Counted from the first letter of the stretch, positions 9,479 to 21,222 are shown. The stretch: DNA of 64,000 nt from Streptomyces spirodelae (GCF_017676385.1 NZ_JAFFZN010000002.1:62001-126000), one strand, 5' to 3'. Made by a program: numbers and translations. The notes: a model not told the origin generated them from the letters alone.

Positions 9479-10468
9479 ATGGCTGGTACGCGTAAGAAGA
9501 CCTCGGACGATCCGCTCGCTTCCGTCACCGTGGCGGTGGGGCAGGAGGAGCTGCTCATCGACCGCGCCGTGCGTGCGGTGATCGACGCCGCGCGGGCTGC
9601 GGACGCCGACACGGACGTGCGGGATCTGGCGCCTGGCGACCTCCAGCCCGGCACGCTGGCCGAGCTGACCAGCCCCTCGCTCTTCGCCGAGCGCAAGGTC
9701 GTCGTCGTGCGCGGGGCGCAGGATCTGCCGGCGGACACCGTCAAGGATGTGAAGGCGTATCTGACGGCCCCGGTGGAGGAGATCACCCTGGTCCTGGTGC
9801 ACGCGGGCGGCGCCAAGGGCAAGGGGCTGCTGGACGCGGCCAAGAAGGCGGGCGCGCGCCAGGTGGACTGCCCGAAGATGACCAAGCCCGCCGACCGGCT
9901 GGCGTTCGTCCGCGGGGAGTTCCGGACGCTGGGGCGGGCCGCGACACCCGAAGCGTGCCAGGCGCTGGTGGACGCCATCGGCAGCGATCTGCGCGAGCTG
10001 GCCTCGGCCTGTACGCAGCTGACCGCCGATGTCGAGGGCACCATCGACGAGGCCGTGGTCGGGCGCTACTACACGGGCCGGGCCGAGGCATCCAGCTTCA
10101 CCGTCGCCGACCGCGCGGTCGAGGGGAAGGCGGCCGAGGCGCTGGAGACGCTGCGCTGGGCGGTCGCCACGGGGGTGGCGCCGGTGCTGATCACCAGCGC
10201 GCTGGCGCAGGGGGTGCGGGCCATCGGCAAGCTGGCCGGGGCACCGCGCGGTGCGCGGCCGGGCGATCTGGCCCGTGAGCTGGGCATGCCCCCCTGGAAG
10301 ATCGACCGGGTACGGCAGCAGATGCGCGGCTGGACGCCGGACGGTGTGGCTGCGGCGCTGCGCGCTGTCGCCGAGGCGGACGCGGCCGTCAAGGGCGGCG
10401 GAATGGATCCGGAGTACGCGCTGGAGAAGGCCGTCGTGACCATCGCCGGTGCCGCCCGCTCCCGCTGA
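9479..10468 (+). CDS. holA: DNA polymerase III subunit delta
   Basis: Clamp-loader delta subunit, which opens the beta sliding clamp during replication. From ATG 9479 it reads MAGTRKKTSDDPLASVTVAVGQEELLID and gives 329 residues, the usual length. The AAA+-like delta features PSLFAERKVVVVRGAQDL and the C-terminal GMPPWKIDRVRQQMRGW helix block are present. An in-frame ATG at 9467 is an alternative start; neither has a strong Shine-Dalgarno. The gene is in the same frame as comEC with no stop between them. It ends before a hairpin at 10521-10562. Confidence 0.93.
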   Translation: MAGTRKKTSDDPLASVTVAVGQEELLIDRAVRAVIDAARAADADTDVRDLAPGDLQPGTLAELTSPSLFAERKVVVVRGAQDLPADTVKDVKAYLTAPVEEITLVLVHAGGAKGKGLLDAAKKAGARQVDCPKMTKPADRLAFVRGEFRTLGRAATPEACQALVDAIGSDLRELASACTQLTADVEGTIDEAVVGRYYTGRAEASSFTVADRAVEGKAAEALETLRWAVATGVAPVLITSALAQGVRAIGKLAGAPRGARPGDLARELGMPPWKIDRVRQQMRGWTPDGVAAALRAVAEADAAVKGGGMDPEYALEKAVVTIAGAARSR

Positions 10469-10520
10469 GCCGGTCGGCGCCCGCCCGCGGGCCCTGGGCC
10501 ACGCGCTCCCACATGGCGAA

Positions 10521-10562
10521 GGCCCCGTCCCGGGGCCCTGGGGAGGGGCTCGGGACGGGGCC
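10521..10562 (+). terminator. Hairpin after holA
   Basis: GGCCCCGTCCCG (10521-10532) pairs with CGGGACGGGGCC (10551-10562) across an 18-nt loop; GCGA/TCGC flanks extend the stem past a one-base bulge. It lies in the 274-bp gap between the convergent holA and rpsT genes and could serve both. The rest of the gap (10563-10742) holds short AGAAGCTCCG repeats near 10700-10735 and no gene that I can see. Confidence 0.75.
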
Positions 10563-10742
10563 TCGCTTCGTACTGTGTGGTGCGCCGCACCCGCGTGGCG
10601 AACGCAGGCCGCGTGCGGCGCGCTGTCTCAAGCGGTTGCCCGGGCGTACGGCGGATGAGAGAGGGCCCGCCTCACAACGTCCGAGCGGTCGGAGACCGAC
10701 GAGCTGCGAGAAGCTCCGCGAAGAAGCTCCGAGAAGCTGAGG

Positions 10743-11009
10743 TCAGCCCTTGAGAGAGGCCACGTGCTTGGCCAGCGCCGCCTTCTTGTTGGCAGCGTTG
10801 TTCTTGTGCAGCACGCCCTTGCTGGCGGCCTTGTCGAGCTTCCGGGCGGCGTGCCGCTGGGCTGCGAGCGCCTTGTCGGTGTCGCCGGCGGCCACGGCCT
10901 CGCGGGTGCGACGGATCGCGGTCTTCAGCTCGGACTTGACGGCCTTGTTGCGCTGCCGTGCCTTCTCGTTGGTCTTGATCCGCTTGATCTGGGACTTGAT
11001 GTTCGCCAC
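10743..11009 (-). CDS. rpsT: 30S ribosomal protein S20
   Basis: Small basic 16S rRNA-binding protein of 88 residues. The start is the GTG at 11009, giving [22 protein letters not shown], the standard S20 N-terminus; a longer upstream frame is not conserved sequence. AAAGG lies about eight bases upstream of the GTG. It is divergent from lepA, an arrangement common in actinobacteria. Confidence 0.97.
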   Translation of the reverse strand: MANIKSQIKRIKTNEKARQRNKAVKSELKTAIRRTREAVAAGDTDKALAAQRHAARKLDKAASKGVLHKNNAANKKAALAKHVASLKG

Positions 11010-11041
11010 GAATGAGCCTTTGCGGTTCGGAGATTCACACT

Positions 11042-11059
11042 CGGTGCCGGAAGGCACCG
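11042..11059 (-). promoter_or_regulatory. Hairpin in the rpsT leader region
   Basis: CGGTGCC (11042-11048) and GGCACCG (11053-11059) form a perfect 7-bp stem with a 4-nt loop, 33-50 bases upstream of the rpsT start. It may be part of an untranslated leader; S20 synthesis is autoregulated in other bacteria, but a link here is only inferred. The remaining divergent gap to lepA at 11318 holds no gene that I can support. Confidence 0.4.
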
Positions 11060-11317
11060 TCCAGTGCCATCAGGCACAGTCGGTCAGGCTACCAGTCGGG
11101 GTACCGGCCCTCCCAATCCGGGCGGTACCCCGCGCGCATGGGACCATGGGATACGACACACCGTCTCGACCACCGGCTCGACGGGGCCCGTACCGGCTCC
11201 CGAACGCGTCCGGGAGCGCCCCGAGGGCGCCTCCGTGCGACCGTACCGGGACGTGCGAGACCTCGCCGCAAGACCCGACAGCCCGAAACCGACAGGCCAG
11301 AACCGACAGGACACTGC

Positions 11318-13195
<1,878 letters not shown>

Positions 13196-13199
13196 CCCC

Positions 13200-13398
13200 C
13201 GGCCTGCGCGGGCTGCTGGCCCCGCGCCGGCTGCGCACTGCTCCGCCGGCAGGGGGCTGGTTCCCGGCTGCCCCTTGTGGCGCGTCGCAGTCCGCCGGTG
13301 TGTTGTGGCTGCTGGGGGCACCTCCCGGCCGAAGGCTGGGGGAGCAGTTCCCCGCGCCCCTTCGGGTGCGGTTCCCCGCGCCCGTTCGGGACCCGGCC
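13200..13398. repeat. Intergenic dispersed repeat with GTTCCCCGCGCCC cores
   Basis: Downstream of lepA, AGCCCCC (13194-13200) and GGGGGCT (13252-13258) bracket a GC-rich hairpin region that may terminate lepA. From about 13340, two near-tandem units GTTCCCCGCGCCCcTTCGGG and GTTCCCCGCGCCCGTTCGGG (starting near 13348 and 13371) follow. The same core, with similar flanks, recurs near 36627, 41313 and, degenerate, 53527-53590. I recognise this as a type of repeat common between Streptomyces genes. Confidence 0.6.
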
Positions 13399-13432
13399 CC
13401 CTTACGTAAGGGCAGACCCCTTACGTAAGGGG
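13399..13432. promoter_or_regulatory. Twin TTACGTAA palindromes upstream of acyl-CoA ligase
   Basis: CCCTTACGTAAGGG (13399-13412) and CCCCTTACGTAAGGGG (13417-13432) are perfect palindromes whose centres are 19 bp apart, about two helical turns. They are 147-180 bp upstream of the ligase start, in otherwise GC-rich DNA. The arrangement is typical of a two-site operator for a dimeric repressor; no candidate regulator is adjacent. Confidence 0.55.
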
Positions 13433-13470
13433 GCCGCTGCCTTTACTCTGATCACTGCTCAGTAGTTACT

Positions 13471-13498
13471 CGTGAGTCAATAAGCGTGAGTCAATAAG
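13471..13498. repeat. 14-bp tandem repeat before acyl-CoA ligase
   Basis: CGTGAGTCAATAAG occurs twice back to back (13471-13484, 13485-13498), followed by a partial third copy (CGCGAG). Lower GC than its surroundings; probably in the promoter or leader of the following gene. Confidence 0.75.
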
Positions 13499-13578
13499 CG
13501 CGAGCCGACACGCGGCAGGACGCAGCAGGACGCCAAGCACCAAGGACGACAAGCAGGACGCGGGTCCCGGAGGATGTC

Positions 13579-15471
<1,893 letters not shown>

Positions 15472-15478
15472 GGAGCTG

Positions 15479-15715
15479 TCAGCCTCCGCGCAGCTCGTCC
15501 AGCGCTTCGGCCGGCGCGGCGACCTCGCGGGTCGGCCGGGCGGTGTCGGCCGTACCGTCGGCCGTCAGGTGGCTCTCCACCGCCGCCAAGCGGCCGGCGA
15601 AGTCGTCCATTCCCGGCATCGCCGTATCCAGCAGGACCAGCGCGACCTCCTGCCGCAGCAGCGCCCGCGTCGCCTCCTGACCGGACCGCGCCCCTCCCAG
15701 CGGCACATCGAGGAT
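15479..15715 (-). pseudogene. Remnant of a response-regulator receiver domain
   Basis: The minus frame reads LGGARSGQEATRALLRQEVALVLLDTAMPGMDDFAGRL, close to the middle of a receiver domain, where the phosphoacceptor Asp lies in LLDxxMPxMDGF. The N-terminal DD motif and the later Thr and Lys regions are missing, and the tail (AAVESHLTADG... ALDELRGG) is not receiver-like. No start codon precedes it apart from a frame that crosses the purine repeat at 15728-15826. I read it as a decayed fragment of a two-component gene. It could instead be a short orphan; confidence is moderate. Confidence 0.45.
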
Positions 15716-15727
15716 CGAGCGGCGATC

Positions 15728-15826
15728 GCGGATCGGGAAAGGACCGGGAAGGGACGGGGAGAAGAACCGGGGAGAAGGACCGGGGAGAAGGACCGGGAAC
15801 GGGATCTGGAAAGGCGAGCAGGTTAC
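15728..15826. repeat. Purine-rich repeat tract
   Basis: The plus strand is almost all A and G apart from CC pairs, built from variants of GGACCGGGGAGAA (clearest at about 15765-15805). It adjoins the receiver-domain remnant. From 15848 to 16000 I see no gene, only the upstream region of the next one. Confidence 0.6.
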
Positions 15827-16000
15827 CCGGCAGCTGCCCGATGTCAACCGTTCACAGCGGAAAACGGCGGTGTTCGGCCACGATTTCCGTGACTCCGTGC
15901 GTATGACCGGGCCCCTTCTGTCACCCTTGCTCTACCGCGCCGAGCGCGGTGAGGGAACGGCCGGGGGGAGTGCCCGGGGGAGAGCCCGGGGAGGGGTGCG

Positions 16001-17956
16001 ATGGACAGCGCGGACGAGGCGGGAACCACAGGGGCGGACAGGCAGGACAGCGCGGACAGCACGGCCGCGGCACCTCCGTCGGATGCGTTACAGCCCGGCG
16101 GTGAACTGCCGCACGCCATCCGTACCGAACTGCCGGGCAACGCGCTCGCGGCCGGAGCCGCGCGCGGCTTCGCACACGCCGTGCTCGACGGATGGGGCGT
16201 GCGCGGTACCTGCGCCGAGGACACGGTGTTACTGGTCAGCGAACTGGTGACCAATGCCGTCGTGCACGCGGGTACCTCGGTCGATGTGGAGTGCCGCTAC
16301 GCCGCCGGGGTCGTCTACGCGGAGGTCGCCGACCGTCACCCCGCCCGCCGGGTGGCCGCGCACGGTGAGGAGGGCCACGGGCTCCGGCTGGTCGGGGCGC
16401 TGGCCAAGGAGTGGGGCATCAGCTATCGCAGGGACCGTAAGGCCGTATGGTTCCAACTCGGCCCCGCACCACACGCTTTGACGGCCGACGAGGGCGAGCC
16501 GGGCACGGTGGCGCCCCACCTCCCGCCCGGCGAACGCCTGCCCGGCGCCCCCGGGTATGGCGAATTCCCGCCGTCCGGAACACTCGCGTCGTCCGCAACA
16601 CCGGTGCCGTCCGTACCCCCCGTGCCGTCCGTAACCCCCGCGCCGTGCGAGCTCCCGACCGGCGGGGCCGATCCCGGGGTGGCCTGTCCCGGCCGGGCCC
16701 CGGCCGCCCCCTCGGACGCGTACCGCGAGTGGACCGGCAACGGCGCGCTCTCCTTCCTCGCCGAGGCGTCCGATCTGCTGGCCGGGCACACCGACGAGGA
16801 CAAGGTCGCCTCGCTCGCCGGGCAGCTGATGGTGCCGCGATTCGCCGACTGGTGTGCCGTATGGCTGCGCGACGACGAGCGCTCCCGGGTGCCCAGGCTG
16901 GCCCGGGTCTGGCACGCGCAGGAGAGCCGTATCGAGGAGCTGCGCGCCGGACTCGCCGGACGGCCGCCCGTCCCCGCGCCTGGCGTGCTGCCCGGCCAGG
17001 CGGCCCCCTGGTGCCGGCCCGGCGAGGCGGTGGACGGTACCGCGCAGGGCGCCTCGGTCCTGTGCGAGTTGGTCGTCGGCGGCCGCCCCGTGGGCACGCT
17101 GGTGATGGGCCGCGCCGGGCTGCTGCGGATACCGGACGAAGTGCTGGGCCTGGTCGAGGACTTCGCACGCCGGGTGGCGCTCGCCGTGCTCTCCGCGCGC
17201 CGCTACGCGCTCCAGGCGAACATCAGCCAGATCCTCCAGCGCGGGCTGCTGCCTCGCGAGAACATGCACGTACCCGGCCTCGACACCGCGCTCGTCTACG
17301 AGCCGGCGGGCGAGGGCGCTTGGGCGGGTGGCGACTTCTACGATCTGCTGCGGCTGCCCGACGGCCGCTGGCGCTTCGCGCTCGGCGATGTGTGCGGGAA
17401 CGGCCCCGAGGCGGCCGTGGTCACCGGACTGGCCCGCCCCGTGCTGCGGCTGCTCGCCAGGGAGGGCCACTCGGTTCCCGAGACGCTGGACAGGCTCAAC
17501 CGGGAGGTGGGCGAGCAGGCGCGGTTCCTGTCGGTCATCTACGGCGAACTGTCCTTCCGGGACGGGCTGGTGGACTGCACGCTCACTTGCGCCGGGCACC
17601 CGCTGCCGCTCGTCCGGGACGCCGCAGGGACGGTGTGGACGGCCGCGCGGCCCCAGTTGCTCCTGGGCGTCGCACAGCAGGTCAGCTACGAGTGCCAGTC
17701 CTTCACGCTGCGTCCCGGTGACACCCTGCTGTGCGTCACGGACGGGGTGACCGAACGCCGCAGCGGCCGCCGGCTGTTCGACGACGGTGACGGTCTCGCG
17801 ACCCGGTTCGCCGACTGTACGGGGCTGGACGCAGCCGCCACGGCCGCGCACCTGCGCCGCGCGGTGTACGCCTTCGCGCCGGACCTGCCCGCCGACGACC
17901 TGGCCATGCTGGTGCTGCGGGTGCCGGAACCGGCCGGGGCCGTACTCGACGGCTGA
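16001..17956 (+). CDS. SpoIIE-type PP2C phosphatase with N-terminal RsbW-like kinase domain; two TTA codons
   Basis: 651-residue regulator. Residues about 35-150 form an HATPase_c_2 (RsbW/SpoIIAB-like) domain with the SELVTNAVVHAGT N-box. About 245-390 is a GAF-like sensor region, and about 400-645 a SpoIIE PP2C phosphatase (GGDFYDLLRL, GDVCGNGPEAA, VTDGVTERR, PADDLAML). Such fusions switch anti-sigma-factor antagonists by dephosphorylation. ATG 16001 follows GGGGAGGGG. Codons 30 (16088-16090) and 77 (16229-16231) are TTA, so in a streptomycete translation should need the bldA tRNA-Leu(UAA). The start upstream of both is well supported. Confidence 0.92.
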   Translation: MDSADEAGTTGADRQDSADSTAAAPPSDALQPGGELPHAIRTELPGNALAAGAARGFAHAVLDGWGVRGTCAEDTVLLVSELVTNAVVHAGTSVDVECRYAAGVVYAEVADRHPARRVAAHGEEGHGLRLVGALAKEWGISYRRDRKAVWFQLGPAPHALTADEGEPGTVAPHLPPGERLPGAPGYGEFPPSGTLASSATPVPSVPPVPSVTPAPCELPTGGADPGVACPGRAPAAPSDAYREWTGNGALSFLAEASDLLAGHTDEDKVASLAGQLMVPRFADWCAVWLRDDERSRVPRLARVWHAQESRIEELRAGLAGRPPVPAPGVLPGQAAPWCRPGEAVDGTAQGASVLCELVVGGRPVGTLVMGRAGLLRIPDEVLGLVEDFARRVALAVLSARRYALQANISQILQRGLLPRENMHVPGLDTALVYEPAGEGAWAGGDFYDLLRLPDGRWRFALGDVCGNGPEAAVVTGLARPVLRLLAREGHSVPETLDRLNREVGEQARFLSVIYGELSFRDGLVDCTLTCAGHPLPLVRDAAGTVWTAARPQLLLGVAQQVSYECQSFTLRPGDTLLCVTDGVTERRSGRRLFDDGDGLATRFADCTGLDAAATAAHLRRAVYAFAPDLPADDLAMLVLRVPEPAGAVLDG

Positions 17957-18000
17957 CCGCACCGGGAAACGACGCCCCCCGGGGAACTCCGGCCCGCCGC

Positions 18001-19233
18001 TCAGTCCACCAGGTCCCTGACCACCGCGTCCGCCAGCAGGCGGCCCCGCAGCGTGAGCACCGCACGCCCCTCCTCGTACGGGCCCGGTTCCAGCAGGCCC
18101 TCCTCCCGGGCCCGCCGAGCAGCCCGCGCACCCTGTGGCGCGAGCAGCGAGAGCGGGCAGCCCCGGCTGAGCCGCAGCTCCAGCAGGATGCGCTCGACGC
18201 GCCTGTCCTCGGCGGTGAGCAGCTCGCGCCCCGCGCCGGGCGAGCGGCCCTCGGCCAGCGCCTGCGCGTACGCGGCGGGGTGCTTGACGTTCCACCAGCG
18301 CACCCCGCCCACATGGCTGTGCGCGCCGGGGCCGACGCCCCACCAGTCGGCACCCGTCCAGTACAGCTCGTTGTGCCGGCAGCGGGCCGCCTGCCGGCTT
18401 CCGGCCGCCCAGTTGGAGACCTCGTACCACTCCATACCGGCCGCCGTCAGCCGCTCCTCGGCGATCAGGTAGCGGTCCGCGTGCACGTCGTCGTCGGTCA
18501 TCGGCACCTCGCCCCGCCGGATACGCCTGGCGAGCTGGGTGCCCTCCTCCACGATGAGCGCGTACGCGGAGATGTGGTCGGGGCCCGCGGCCAGCGCGGC
18601 GTCCAGGGAGGCGCGCCAGTCCTCGTCCGTCTCGCCCGGCGTGCCGTAGATCAGGTCGAGGTTCACATGGGAGAAGCCGGCCTTGCGCGCCTCCGCGACA
18701 CACTCCTCGGGGCGCCCGGGAGTGTGCGTACGGTCCAGCACACGCAGTACGTGCGGGCGGGCGCTCTGCATACCGAAGGAGACCCGGTTGAAGCCCTGGT
18801 CGCGCAGCTCGGCGAGGTAGTCCGGGTCCACCGACTCGGGGTTCGCCTCGGTGGTGACCTCGGCGCCGTCGGCCAGCCCGAACTCGTCCCTGACCGCCGC
18901 GAGCATCCGGCCCAGATCAGCGGCGGGGAGCAGGGTGGGCGTGCCGCCGCCGACGAACACCGTCTCGACCCGGCGTGGATCGTCCCCGAGCACCTTGCGG
19001 GCCAGCCGGATCTCCCCGACGGCCTGCTCCGCGTAGCCCTCACGGGAGGTTCCACCCAGCTCGGTTGCGGTGTAGGTGTTGAAGTCGCAGTAGCCGCAGC
19101 GGGTGGCGCAGTACGGGACGTGCAGATAGAAGCCGAGCGGGCGGCCGGCGGCGCCGTCGAGCGCCTGCGGGGGCAGCGAACCGTCGCGGGGCACGGGCTC
19201 GCCGTCGGGAAGTGCGGAGGGCATGCTCCCCAT
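18001..19233 (-). CDS. hemW: Radical SAM heme chaperone HemW
   Basis: 410-residue radical-SAM protein related to coproporphyrinogen III dehydrogenase; HemW proteins deliver heme rather than oxidise coproporphyrinogen. The 4Fe-4S motif YCATRCGYC has Cys at about 42, 46 and 49. FVGGGTPTLL, TTEANPESVD and VSFGMQSARPHVL follow in family order, with a HemN C-terminal domain from about residue 300. In-frame ATGs exist at 19233 and 19224; the first is used. It is convergent with the SpoIIE-type gene across 44 bases. Confidence 0.93.
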   Translation of the reverse strand: MGSMPSALPDGEPVPRDGSLPPQALDGAAGRPLGFYLHVPYCATRCGYCDFNTYTATELGGTSREGYAEQAVGEIRLARKVLGDDPRRVETVFVGGGTPTLLPAADLGRMLAAVRDEFGLADGAEVTTEANPESVDPDYLAELRDQGFNRVSFGMQSARPHVLRVLDRTHTPGRPEECVAEARKAGFSHVNLDLIYGTPGETDEDWRASLDAALAAGPDHISAYALIVEEGTQLARRIRRGEVPMTDDDVHADRYLIAEERLTAAGMEWYEVSNWAAGSRQAARCRHNELYWTGADWWGVGPGAHSHVGGVRWWNVKHPAAYAQALAEGRSPGAGRELLTAEDRRVERILLELRLSRGCPLSLLAPQGARAARRAREEGLLEPGPYEEGRAVLTLRGRLLADAVVRDLVD

Positions 19234-19283
19234 TGTCCGGCACCGCCGGGCGTCCTACGGGGCTGCGGCCGACGTGCGCACCG

Positions 19284-20117
19284 TCACACGGTGACGAAGT
19301 CGATCAGTTCTTCGACGCGGCCCAGAAGCGCGGGTTCCAGGTCCTTGTAGGTGCGGACCCGGCCCAGCAGCCGCTGCCAGGCGGCGCCGGTGTTCTCGGG
19401 CCAGCCCAGCGCCCGGCACACCCCGGTCTTCCAGTCCTGGCCGTGCGGCACCCGAGGCCAGGCCCGGATGCCGGCGGACTCCGGCTTCACGGCTTCCCAG
19501 ATGTCGATATAGGGGTGTCCCACCACCAGGACGTGGTCGCCGCTCACCTCGGCGGCGATCCGCGACTCCTTCGAGCCGGGCACCAGGTGGTCGACCAGCA
19601 CCCCGAGCCGGGCATCGGGACCGGGCGAGAACTCCTCGACGACGGCGGGCAGGTCGTCGACGCCCTCCAGATACTCCACGACCACCCCCTCGATCCGCAG
19701 GTCGTCGCCCCACACCTTCTCGACCAGCTCGGCGTCGTGCCGTCCCTCGACGTAGATACGTCCGGCGCGCGCCACCCTGGCCCGCGCGCCGGGCACGGCC
19801 AGGGAGCCGGAGGCGGTCAGCCGCGGCCCGGCCGCCGCGGCGGCGCCACCGGAACCGGTCCGGGGGCGTACGAGCGTCACCGTCCGCCCCTCCAGCAGAA
19901 AACCCGCCGGTGCCATCGGGAAGACCCGGTGCTTGCCGAAGCGGTCCTCGAGGGTGACCGTCGGCCCCTCGGCCGTCTTCTCGCACCGCACGACAGCCCC
20001 GCAGAACCCGGTGCCGACCTCCTCCACCACAAGATCCCGCTCGGCCACCACCTCGGGCACGGCCCGGTGCCGCTTCCAGGGAGGCGTGAGGTCGGGGTTG
20101 TCGTAACGGCTGCGCAT
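19284..20117 (-). CDS. DUF3097 family protein
   Basis: 277 residues beginning MRSRYDNPDLTPPWKR, typical of the actinobacterial DUF3097 family, which has no assigned function. VVGHPYIDIWEAVKP and RAWPRVPHGQDWKTGVCR are well-conserved-looking blocks, and VEGRHDAELVEKVWGDDLR resembles a Toprim-like motif, hinting at nucleic-acid handling; that is inference. The first codons are duplicated 115 bp upstream (see 20191-20235). Confidence 0.88.
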   Translation of the reverse strand: MRSRYDNPDLTPPWKRHRAVPEVVAERDLVVEEVGTGFCGAVVRCEKTAEGPTVTLEDRFGKHRVFPMAPAGFLLEGRTVTLVRPRTGSGGAAAAAGPRLTASGSLAVPGARARVARAGRIYVEGRHDAELVEKVWGDDLRIEGVVVEYLEGVDDLPAVVEEFSPGPDARLGVLVDHLVPGSKESRIAAEVSGDHVLVVGHPYIDIWEAVKPESAGIRAWPRVPHGQDWKTGVCRALGWPENTGAAWQRLLGRVRTYKDLEPALLGRVEELIDFVTV

Positions 20118-20190
20118 TTGTGTGCTCTGTCCTGTGCGGGGAGGTGTGGGTGCGGCTGGGGGTCCGGGGGTTGTTCCCCGGGGGAGGGGG

Positions 20191-20235
20191 TCAGGGAGGC
20201 GTGAGGTCGGGGTTGTCGTAACGGCTGCTGCGCAT
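20191..20235 (-). repeat. Duplicated 5' end of the DUF3097 gene
   Basis: The 36 bases at 20077-20112 recur exactly at 20192-20227. The upstream copy, read on the minus strand from ATG 20235, encodes MRSSRYDNPDLTPP then TGA: the same N-terminus with one extra Ser and a stop where the real gene has TGG. The 79 bases between copies hold a hairpin (GGTCCGGGGGTTGTTCCCCG) like the one repeated after dnaJ. It may act as a short upstream ORF or be a mere duplication scar. Confidence 0.85.
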
Positions 20236-20270
20236 GCCGCACATTCTGCTACGCGTCCGGTGCCGGGCGG

Positions 20271-21035
20271 CTACCTCCCGTACGACGCGAACCGGTGTGC
20301 CAGCTCCTCCCGTTGTGCCCGGACGAACTGCGCGTCGACCACTGCCCCGTGTCCCGGTACGTAGAGCGCGTCCTCGCCGCCCAGCGCGAGCAGCCGGTCC
20401 AGCGCGGCGGGCCAGCGGGAGGGGTGCGCGTCGGGTCCCGCCTGGGGTGTGCCGGACTCCTCCACCAGGTCGCCGCAGAAGACGACGTCGGGGGTGCCGG
20501 GCACCAGCACGGCCAGGTCGTGCTCCGTGTGCGCGGGGCCGACATTGACCAGTACGGCCTCGCGCCCGCCGCCCAGATCGAGGGTGAGCTGCCCGCTGAC
20601 CGCGTGGTGCGGGCGCACCAGCACATCGGCGGCCTCCGCGGCCTCGTCCTCCAGCAGCCCGTTCGCCACGGCGTCGTCCCGCAGCACCTCGGCGTTCCGG
20701 CTCAGCAGCCCGGCGGCGCCGACCGCCGCGTACACCTCGGCGCCGGAGAAGACGGCCGTGCCGAAGACGTGGTCGAAGTGCGGATGGGTGAGGACCACTC
20801 GCGTCACCCGGTTCCCCAGCCGTGCCCTCACCTCCGCGCGGATCTCGGCGCCCTCCCGCAGCGAGGACCCGGCGTCGATCAGCAGCACGCCGCCGTCGCC
20901 GCTGACGGCGCCCACCGTCGCGTCCCACTGCGGCAGTCTGCGCCGCAGCACTCCGGGCGCGAGCTGCTCCCAGCGCCGGTCACCGGCGTCACCGGCCGAC
21001 GAATTCTGCCTGGTGTCTTCCCCGAACGGCTGCAT
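20271..21035 (-). CDS. Metallo-beta-lactamase-fold hydrolase
   Basis: 254 residues with a complete dinuclear metal site: THPHFDH near residue 105, GPAHTEHD near 160-170, FCGDLVEES near 190 and VPGHG near 230. Substrate is not predictable; relatives include glyoxalase II-like and quorum-quenching enzymes. It is downstream of, and divergent from, hrcA and lies upstream of the DUF3097 gene on the same strand with a 150-bp gap, so it is probably transcribed separately. Confidence 0.87.
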   Translation of the reverse strand: MQPFGEDTRQNSSAGDAGDRRWEQLAPGVLRRRLPQWDATVGAVSGDGGVLLIDAGSSLREGAEIRAEVRARLGNRVTRVVLTHPHFDHVFGTAVFSGAEVYAAVGAAGLLSRNAEVLRDDAVANGLLEDEAAEAADVLVRPHHAVSGQLTLDLGGGREAVLVNVGPAHTEHDLAVLVPGTPDVVFCGDLVEESGTPQAGPDAHPSRWPAALDRLLALGGEDALYVPGHGAVVDAQFVRAQREELAHRFASYGR

Positions 21036-21195
21036 AGGACGACGCTAACCGCAGCCCGTCGACCGCGCCCTCGGCGCACCGCCCCTCGGCGCACCGAAAG
21101 GAGCGGGCGGGGCCAGGTGGCGCGGTACGGTCGGGCCTGCGATCAGGCGGCCCTTGCCCTGGCCGTGGTGACCGGCCGTACACTGGCTCAGGGAC

Positions 21196-21222
21196 TTGGC
21201 ACTCCGGCACGAAGAGTGCCAG
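21196..21222 (+). promoter_or_regulatory. CIRCE operator
   Basis: TTGGCACTC (21196-21204), nine bases, then GAGTGCCAG (21214-21222): an inverted repeat matching the CIRCE consensus TTAGCACTC-N9-GAGTGCTAA with 8 of 9 arm pairs complementary. It is 56 bp before the hrcA start, so HrcA most likely represses its own hrcA-dnaJ operon and heat relieves this. Confidence 0.93.

Noticed and set aside
8422..10044. Long minus-strand ORF opposite comEC/holA (and many similar ones elsewhere)
   Set aside because: High GC makes long antisense frames common; the translation is Ser/Arg/Pro-rich without domains, and the real genes occupy the plus strand.
11012..11317. 5' extension of the lepA frame
   Set aside because: No LepA similarity, no ribosome site, and it would overlap the rpsT leader; GTG 11318 gives the normal N-terminus.
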